Positions 6,389-10,491 of a stretch of DNA of 10,491 nucleotides are shown here, one piece after another. The notes beneath the pieces were generated by a model that was not told the origin of the DNA, made no database searches, and saw nothing but the letters and a program-made list of their open reading frames with translations. Source of the stretch: Cyanobacteria bacterium UBA11370 (GTDB lineage Bacteria > Cyanobacteriota > Cyanobacteriia > Cyanobacteriales > Coleofasciculaceae); NCBI GenBank assembly GCA_003486645.1, contig DNGI01000252.1, positions 1-10,491 on the forward strand. Reading direction: 5' to 3'. The position numbers and the translations under genes are program-made. Within the stretch, counting starts at the first letter, position 1. Each line of letters begins with the position of its first letter.

Positions 6389-7753
6389 AACAGTTTGATC
6401 GCAGTGGGAGTTGAGCAACCAGATCCCTGCTGCTATTTTAGGTTGATTCACCTGCAAACTCATTCCTTGTTGCATCCCCATTGCCAACAACCCCAAGGCT
6501 TCAACCAGTTTGGGGTCAAACGCCTGACCTGCTAGAGTGTGACAATAAGCTAGCGCACGTTCGATAGGATTTTCGTCCGATTGATACGCTGTCACCCGAT
6601 GCTGAAACTCGGCAATGAGTGCCAAAATTCTGGATTCCAACGGAATCGCATCATACGCCAACCCATCCGGTCGTCCGGAACCATCCCAATGTTCGGTTTG
6701 ATGGGAGATAATATGAGCGATCGCTTGTAACTGGGGCATAACCCGCAACACGGACGCTTTCGGCATTACGTCTTTCTGCCGCAGTACCTCTTGCTGAATC
6801 GGTGACTTAACCGGATCTAAGACATCTTCTACCCCTTGTAAAGGTGGCAGACGGTGTAGCAACCCCGCTAGACGTAAGCGTTTGATTTGCCATGCGGGTA
6901 AATCGAGTAATTGACCCATCGCCTCCGATAACGCGGCAACTTCCGCAGCTTCCATTGGGTTGGTGGCATCCGCCTGATCGATCAGTTGTGCCATCCGTAA
7001 GAATGCCTGCATTTCGTTGGAAAGCAGATTATTATCCAAGGCTTCTTGCTGGAGTGGCAAGCTTGAGCGTGTTTCTTCCTCGACTTGGCATAAATTATTA
7101 TGCGACTTTTGCAGATAATCAACCACTCGACAGACAACAACCCCGATATCGTCCCGTTCTTTGGTTCCAAAGGCACTGGTAATTTGTTGAGCTTGTGTGG
7201 TTAAGGCGTGTTGTAGATCCTGATTGTAACGACCAATGTGGGCGATCGCAATATCGACTGTTTCCCGCACTAATTCCGGTTCAAATGTCCAGAATCCATA
7301 AAACTTGCGTTCTTGGTCGTTCTCTGGCTGTCCTTTTGCCCCATAATCCATGTCTGACAGCTCTTGACATAACACCATTGCTGTGTATGTTTCAGACATA
7401 ATAATTAAATGCCACTCTTGCGCGACCGGATCGGAGGGGTCTAAATCGACCAGCGCTACATTGGATCGTTGACTGGTGGGGTGTTCAGCAAATCCCGCAT
7501 CGGATGCCGCCATGATCGCAATGTGAGAGGCTTTCTCGGCAATTTCCCCATAACGTTCCGCCTCTTGCAGATACCACTTTCCTCGCTGAAACGCCGTAAT
7601 CATGAGAGGGTTTCCCCCAGACTCTAGGATAAAGTCTTCCAGAGCATGGCACAGCGCAACCAGGGTATTTTTGTAGTACACCCCAAAATTTAGGGGTCTT
7701 CTGCTGCCTCGATGGGATGTCTCTAACTGTTGTAAAATAGAACCTTGTAACAT
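6371..7753 (-). CDS. DICT sensory-domain protein with degenerate HD-GYP-like domain
   Basis: With ATG at 7753 the protein has 460 residues. Residues ~21-135 match the DICT domain, a sensory module found in cyanobacterial signalling proteins: LNFGVYYKNTLVALCHALED, then LMITAFQRGKWYLQEAERY, then the strand segment IAIMAASDAGF. A linker carries a mostly helical stretch. The C-terminal half (~260-440) resembles an HD-GYP c-di-GMP phosphodiesterase: AGLLHRLP (296-303) replaces the LLHD(I/V) motif, and HWDGSGRPDGL (355-365) replaces HHERWDGSGYPxGL. The metal-binding HH pair, the HD aspartate and the later D..DA motif are missing, so it is probably non-catalytic and may act as a binding or signalling domain. 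A TTG 60 bases upstream would add 20 residues encoded by heptamer repeats, which I reject. It follows the radical SAM gene by 70 bases on the same strand; probable operon. Confidence 0.87.
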   Translation of the reverse strand: MLQGSILQQLETSHRGSRRPLNFGVYYKNTLVALCHALEDFILESGGNPLMITAFQRGKWYLQEAERYGEIAEKASHIAIMAASDAGFAEHPTSQRSNVALVDLDPSDPVAQEWHLIIMSETYTAMVLCQELSDMDYGAKGQPENDQERKFYGFWTFEPELVRETVDIAIAHIGRYNQDLQHALTTQAQQITSAFGTKERDDIGVVVCRVVDYLQKSHNNLCQVEEETRSSLPLQQEALDNNLLSNEMQAFLRMAQLIDQADATNPMEAAEVAALSEAMGQLLDLPAWQIKRLRLAGLLHRLPPLQGVEDVLDPVKSPIQQEVLRQKDVMPKASVLRVMPQLQAIAHIISHQTEHWDGSGRPDGLAYDAIPLESRILALIAEFQHRVTAYQSDENPIERALAYCHTLAGQAFDPKLVEALGLLAMGMQQGMSLQVNQPKIAAGIWLLNSHCDQTVMSSEF

Positions 7754-7754
7754 A

Positions 7755-7778
7755 GTTTGTTGTTTGTTCGTTGTCTGT
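7755..7778. repeat. Heptamer tandem array ACAACNN between radical SAM and DICT genes
   Basis: Read on the minus strand, the bases just before the DICT-gene ATG run ACAACAG, ACAACGA, ACAACAA, ACT, a clean period of 7. It fills most of the spacer between the two genes. An open frame starting at a TTG (7813) runs through it and would encode an Asn/Gln/Thr-rich stretch that is best read as untranslated repeat. Confidence 0.75.
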
Positions 7779-7823
7779 TGTCCATTATTTGTTGCTATTG
7801 ACAACTGAACCAATGACTAATAA

Positions 7824-9404
7824 TTAATAAGCAGCAACGAGTTGTTTGGGCGGTTGTGATTTAGATTCGATAGGCGCATTCAGTGCTTCTTCTAAATCGG
7901 CACAACCTAATCGTTCTTCCAAAATTTTCATGACTTCTCGACCAAAGTCATTGGGATTTTGTCGCCAAGCTTGCAGACACACTTCACCGAAGAAGGAACC
8001 GAGAGGTTCGGGGTTCCACAGCAGTTTCTTTGCTGTCCAAGGCATTAAACTCATGGGATCGTAATTGCGTGAAATAATATTATTTTCAAAGGCATAGTCT
8101 TCTAAATGAGTGTGGGGTTGTAGACCGATAAAAAAGATAGCTGGCTCAACTTTATCACTCCCAAAAATCCGCTCTAGTTCTCGGTGATAGGCAAGGGTTT
8201 GACGAATGGTTTCGGGTCGCTCGTCTATGACATTAAACGAATAATTGACAGAAACCAAATCATTAAAACCAGCCGCTTTTAAATCCCGACAATTTTGTAA
8301 TACAGTACGCAGATTGTAACCCATCCGCATCTTTCTGACCAATTCTTGGGAACCGCTGGTAATCCCGATTTCAAAATAATTCATCCCGGTTTTGACCATC
8401 AGTTCGCATACTTCCGGTGTTAAATTATCAGCACGGATATAAGCCGCCCAATGAATATCTGTCATTCCAGAATCGAGGATTTTTTGTAATAACTCAACAA
8501 CATCATCAATAAATTTGCGTGCAGGAATAAATTGAGCATCGGTAAACCAGAAGTTGCGAATCCCTCGGTTGTAAAGTTGGCGCATCTCAGCTACCACTTC
8601 ATCCGCTGGGTTGATCCGGACTTGTTTACCTTCCACAACGGTATAAATACAGTAACAGCAATTGTGGGGACAACCCCGTTTAGTTTGAACGCCGATATAG
8701 AAATCGCTCTCTTGGAGGTAATACTCAAAACTCGGCCAAATACTCTCAATGTAATTGTAATTGCAAGCCGTTTTTTCAATGGGCGTGGGGAATTCGTGAA
8801 TCAGGCGATCGCGCGGTTTGGTTTCACCGACGACGTAACACCGTTCATCCTGAAAGGGTTGATCTTGCAGTAGTTTTTCAAGTAATGTTTCCCCTTCACC
8901 AACCGAAACAATCGTACCCGTTGGTAGTTTATTCTCTAATTGCTCGTAAAACACACTCACCGCACCACCTCCAACCAACACACGAGCATCCTGATTATAC
9001 GTCCGGGCACGGTTTAACCCGCGTCGAATCAGCCCTAAGTTGCGCCAGAGTTCGGTATAGTAAGAGGCGGCTAAACGCAGTCCTCCCAATGCTCCCCGTA
9101 GTTTCACCAAGGGATTTTTGGCGTAGTAGAACTCGAAGGCGTTTTGTAGGGGATTCCCGCCTCTACCGCCTACGGGTGCATAAATTTGAATGTCTCTCCA
9201 GGAAAATACTAATAGGGTGGGTTGAAATTCGTCTACACAGCGATCGAGAGCGTGAGCAAAATCTAAGGGTGGTATAGTTCCTAAGTCAAAGATGCGCTGT
9301 TCAACCTCTGGGAAGAGTTTATGAACGTGATCGGCTAAGTAAACAACGCCAATTGGAAATATCGGGTTGCAGGGAAGGCGAACATAGAGAATTTTGGGTG
9401 ACAT
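7824..9404 (-). CDS. B12-binding-type radical SAM enzyme, substrate unknown
   Basis: The 526-residue protein has the two-domain plan of B12-binding radical SAM enzymes. The N-terminal Rossmann-like part (1-~180) has the usual opening PxxPxGVxYLA (13-24), a VLVGGG strand (142-147) and VGEGE (168-172), interrupted by an insert (~75-135). It lacks a visible DxHxxG motif, so cobalamin, if bound, would be base-off without that His. The radical SAM core carries C245, C249 and C252 (CxxxCxxC: GCPHNCCYC) for the [4Fe-4S] cluster, followed by FTDAQF, AYIRAD and the EIGITSGSQ stretch typical of the barrel. Family members are methylases, ring-forming enzymes and others; nothing here fixes the substrate. 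The start is ATG without a Shine-Dalgarno sequence. The DICT-domain gene follows directly on the same strand. Confidence 0.9.
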   Translation of the reverse strand: MSPKILYVRLPCNPIFPIGVVYLADHVHKLFPEVEQRIFDLGTIPPLDFAHALDRCVDEFQPTLLVFSWRDIQIYAPVGGRGGNPLQNAFEFYYAKNPLVKLRGALGGLRLAASYYTELWRNLGLIRRGLNRARTYNQDARVLVGGGAVSVFYEQLENKLPTGTIVSVGEGETLLEKLLQDQPFQDERCYVVGETKPRDRLIHEFPTPIEKTACNYNYIESIWPSFEYYLQESDFYIGVQTKRGCPHNCCYCIYTVVEGKQVRINPADEVVAEMRQLYNRGIRNFWFTDAQFIPARKFIDDVVELLQKILDSGMTDIHWAAYIRADNLTPEVCELMVKTGMNYFEIGITSGSQELVRKMRMGYNLRTVLQNCRDLKAAGFNDLVSVNYSFNVIDERPETIRQTLAYHRELERIFGSDKVEPAIFFIGLQPHTHLEDYAFENNIISRNYDPMSLMPWTAKKLLWNPEPLGSFFGEVCLQAWRQNPNDFGREVMKILEERLGCADLEEALNAPIESKSQPPKQLVAAY

Positions 9405-9417
9405 TGTGAATGTTCTG

Positions 9418-9714
9418 TTAAGGATTTTGTTTTTTATTAAGGTTGTTGTCTCGTCGGGAGGAGTGGAGGGGTTTTGAGTTCAGGGAGCGCAATGGGACTA
9501 TAAACCTTATGTAGTAAGCATTTCCAGGCTTTTGAATTCCGGATTGTTGCCCCAACCCTCCTTCACACAACTTTGAAACTTTTTCATATAACTTAACTTT
9601 ACCAAGATTATCGACTTCGCTCAACTCTATGGTATGTTGTGGGGAAGAATACAAAACCATCATAAAGTGAGTCATCCCACTGTTGTGGTATTGTGAGCCG
9701 AATAATGGAAGCAT
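9418..9714 (-). CDS. Doubtful small open reading frame
   Basis: A 98-residue frame from ATG at 9714 (an extra in-frame TTG lies at 9723) fills part of the divergent region and ends 13 bases before the radical SAM start. I recognise no family. The middle (residues ~30-65, EVDNLGKVKLYEKVSKLC...) could form a helix, but the C-terminus is rich in Ser, Asn, Lys and Arg and looks non-coding. No Shine-Dalgarno sequence is seen. It may equally be the untranslated leader and promoter of the radical SAM gene. Confidence 0.2.
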   Translation of the reverse strand: MLPLFGSQYHNSGMTHFMMVLYSSPQHTIELSEVDNLGKVKLYEKVSKLCEGGLGQQSGIQKPGNAYYIRFIVPLRSLNSKPLHSSRRDNNLNKKQNP

Positions 9715-9773
9715 TTTAACCAAAGCTTTCAGACTATAGGCTTAAAGAACCGATTACCTGGCAAATAGACGTT

Positions 9774-9805
9774 ATCACTCCTAGGCTTTTAATTCTAGGG
9801 GTGAT
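9774..9805. other. Strong hairpin in the divergent region
   Basis: ATCACTCCTAG (9774-9784) pairs with CTAGGGGTGAT (9795-9805): ten Watson-Crick pairs plus one G-T, with a 10-base loop, and the stem can extend two or three weaker pairs. It lies between the minus-strand genes and the plus-strand DUF1830 gene. No T-run follows on either strand, so it is more likely a protein-binding site or regulatory structure than a terminator. Confidence 0.5.
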
Positions 9806-9817
9806 GATTAGTGATTG

Positions 9818-9859
9818 GTAGTCGGGTTTACAGCAAGTGGGGATCGCAGGTGCTAACGT
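9818..9859 (+). promoter_or_regulatory. Candidate NtcA-activated promoter of the DUF1830 gene
   Basis: GTA-N8-TAC, the consensus for the cyanobacterial nitrogen regulator NtcA, is present without mismatch at 9818-9831. A TAN3T -10 box (TAACGT, 9854-9859) begins after exactly 22 bases, the spacing known for NtcA-activated promoters. The start codon follows 45 bases later. The motif and spacing are read directly; NtcA control is inferred, since a six-base match alone is expected a few times per 10 kb by chance. Confidence 0.45.
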
Positions 9860-9896
9860 GGGGAGTGTAATAAGAAAATTAATTCATTTAGCACCT
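9848..9896. promoter_or_regulatory. Perfect 9-bp inverted repeat before the DUF1830 start
   Basis: AGGTGCTAA (9848-9856) and TTAGCACCT (9888-9896) are exact reverse complements, 31 bases apart, and end 8 bases before the ATG. The left arm overlaps the candidate -10 box (9854-9859). If that promoter is used, the left arm is not in the mRNA, and the pair would act on DNA as a two-site operator. With an upstream start it could instead fold near the ribosome-binding region. Confidence 0.45.
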
Positions 9897-9904
9897 CGGC
9901 AGTT

Positions 9905-10291
9905 ATGGCTCAGATTCTTGACCCTCTTCCTTCAAATAAGCAAGATCAAATTCTCTGTTGCTATGTAAATGCAACTAGTCATATTCAAATAGCACGTATT
10001 ACAAACATTCCCAATTGGTATTTTGAGCGTGTCGTGTTTCCGGGTCAGCGCTTGGTTTTTGAAGCTCTATCAGAAGCTTTGCTGGAGATTCACACGGGTA
10101 TGATGGCCAGTGCAATCCTTTCAGATACAATTCCCTGTGAGCGCTTGTGTGTAGGCGAAAGCAATAATACTCCTGCTCAACCTACTCCCAAGTCAGTCGT
10201 AGAAACCAATGATAATAAACCAACTGTGGAAACCGTTAATTATAAAAGCCGAGTCACCACAGAGCGTTTAGCTGTCGCTACTGTGGGTTAG
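9905..10291 (+). CDS. DUF1830 family protein with C-terminal extension
   Basis: Residues ~8-85 match the cyanobacterial DUF1830 family: ILCCYVNATSHIQIARITNI (16-35), then NWYFERVVFPGQRL (37-50), FEAL and LEIHTGMMAS (60-69). The function of the family is unknown. Cysteines C18/C19, C78 and C82 are present; whether they bind anything is open. After about residue 85 comes a Thr/Asn/Pro/Val-rich tail of some 43 residues that looks disordered and makes the protein longer than the core domain. It has no signal peptide or membrane helix, so it is probably cytoplasmic. The start is ATG at 9905, without a Shine-Dalgarno sequence. It is the only plus-strand gene here, divergent from the radical SAM gene, with its own candidate NtcA-type promoter and a terminator-like stem behind it. 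Confidence 0.92.
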   Translation: MAQILDPLPSNKQDQILCCYVNATSHIQIARITNIPNWYFERVVFPGQRLVFEALSEALLEIHTGMMASAILSDTIPCERLCVGESNNTPAQPTPKSVVETNDNKPTVETVNYKSRVTTERLAVATVG

Positions 10292-10323
10292 TTCAATTCA
10301 CCCGTTGATATCATTATCATTAT

Positions 10324-10355
10324 AGGGGTTGCTGTAGAAGTGACCTCTTTTTTTT
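10324..10355 (+). terminator. Candidate intrinsic terminator of the DUF1830 gene
   Basis: AGGGGTT (10324-10330) can pair with GACCTCT (10342-10348), a 7-bp stem with two G-T pairs and an 11-base loop, followed directly by an eight-T run ending at 10355. It lies 33 bases past the stop codon. The stem is short, so efficiency would be modest. Confidence 0.45.
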
Positions 10356-10391
10356 AATCATGGAGAGTAGGGTGAAAAGCGGGTAAAGACA

Positions 10392-10405
10392 AACAACTAA
10401 CAACT
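10392..10405. repeat. Heptamer repeat AACAACT, two units
   Basis: Two exact AACAACT copies stand in tandem in the spacer behind the DUF1830 gene. The array is short and would be ignored alone, but it resembles the other heptamer arrays of this window. Confidence 0.5.
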
Positions 10406-10443
10406 AATATCATGTGCGGTTGAATAACCCTAAAAAAGAGTGA

Positions 10444-10475
10444 GAGGGAGAGAGGGAGAGGGGGTGAGGGGGAGA
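10444..10475. repeat. Purine-rich octamer array at the window's right end
   Basis: GAGGGAGA, GAGGGAGA, GGGGGTGA and GGGGGAGA follow with an exact 8-base period. The pure purine bias on one strand could favour unusual DNA structure. The spacer continues outside the window. Confidence 0.65.
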
Positions 10476-10491
10476 CTTTTTATTATGGGTG

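Noticed and set aside
6275..6535. 86-residue plus-strand frame across the spacer and the DICT gene end
   Set aside because: It runs through the heptamer array and then antisense to the conserved gene; no recognisable protein.
7754..7813. N-terminal extension of the DICT protein from TTG at 7813
   Set aside because: The 20 extra residues are encoded mostly by heptamer repeats and are Asn/Gln/Thr-rich; the ATG at 7753 leads straight into the conserved part.
8532..8873. 113-residue plus-strand frame inside the radical SAM gene
   Set aside because: It lies opposite the CxxxCxxC-coding region of a well-supported gene, with no domain or ribosome-binding site.
8885..9277. 130-residue plus-strand open frame opposite the radical SAM gene
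   Set aside because: It is antisense to a conserved domain region and has an Arg/Ser/His-rich composition typical of shadow frames; no family is recognisable.

Overview
The window reads as chromosomal DNA of a cyanobacterium, most likely a filamentous one. The HIP1 octamer GCGATCGC appears about a dozen times on both sides of gene boundaries. Intergenic gaps carry short tandem repeats with a strict 7- or 8-base period, as is common in cyanobacteria. The gene content fits as well: a DUF1830 protein, a DICT-domain protein, a pentapeptide-repeat protein, a secreted leucine-rich-repeat protein and a membrane-anchored WD40 protein. I see no rRNA, tRNA, CRISPR array or transposase.

Layout. All genes except the last lie on the minus strand. 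From 149 to 4074 there are three separately spaced genes: an unrecognised secreted cysteine-rich protein, a secreted LRR protein with a candidate promoter and palindrome in front of it, and a fusion of a three-segment membrane domain to a seven-bladed WD40 propeller. From 4225 to 5371 an antitoxin/toxin pair (DUF2281-like / PemK-MazF) lies between two direct copies of a ~120-bp non-coding repeat. One copy is upstream of the WD40 gene and the other is upstream of the antitoxin. A further, inverted piece of that repeat lies at 5502-5549. From 5568 to 6209 is a pentapeptide-repeat protein.

From 6371 to 9404 is a probable two-gene unit: a B12-binding-type radical SAM enzyme followed by a DICT-domain protein whose C-terminal half looks like a catalytically degenerate HD-GYP domain. 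Heptamer arrays sit exactly at both ends of the DICT gene. One supplies its last codons and stop; the other supplies an apparent N-terminal extension that is probably not translated. A ~500-bp divergent region follows. It holds a strong hairpin and a perfect GTAN8TAC (NtcA-type) site 22 bases ahead of a TAN3T box, leading into the only plus-strand gene, a DUF1830 protein (9905-10291), with a weak terminator behind it.

How the genes fit together. The radical SAM and DICT genes are the only pair whose arrangement suggests a shared job (an enzyme plus a sensory/regulatory protein), but the substrate is unknown. The toxin and antitoxin form a translationally coupled module. The other genes look like independent protein-interaction or scaffold proteins. 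I found no complete new defence or biosynthetic system. The most unusual signals are the duplicated repeat bracketing the toxin-antitoxin pair, the concentration of different heptamer arrays at gene edges, and the candidate NtcA promoter for the DUF1830 gene.
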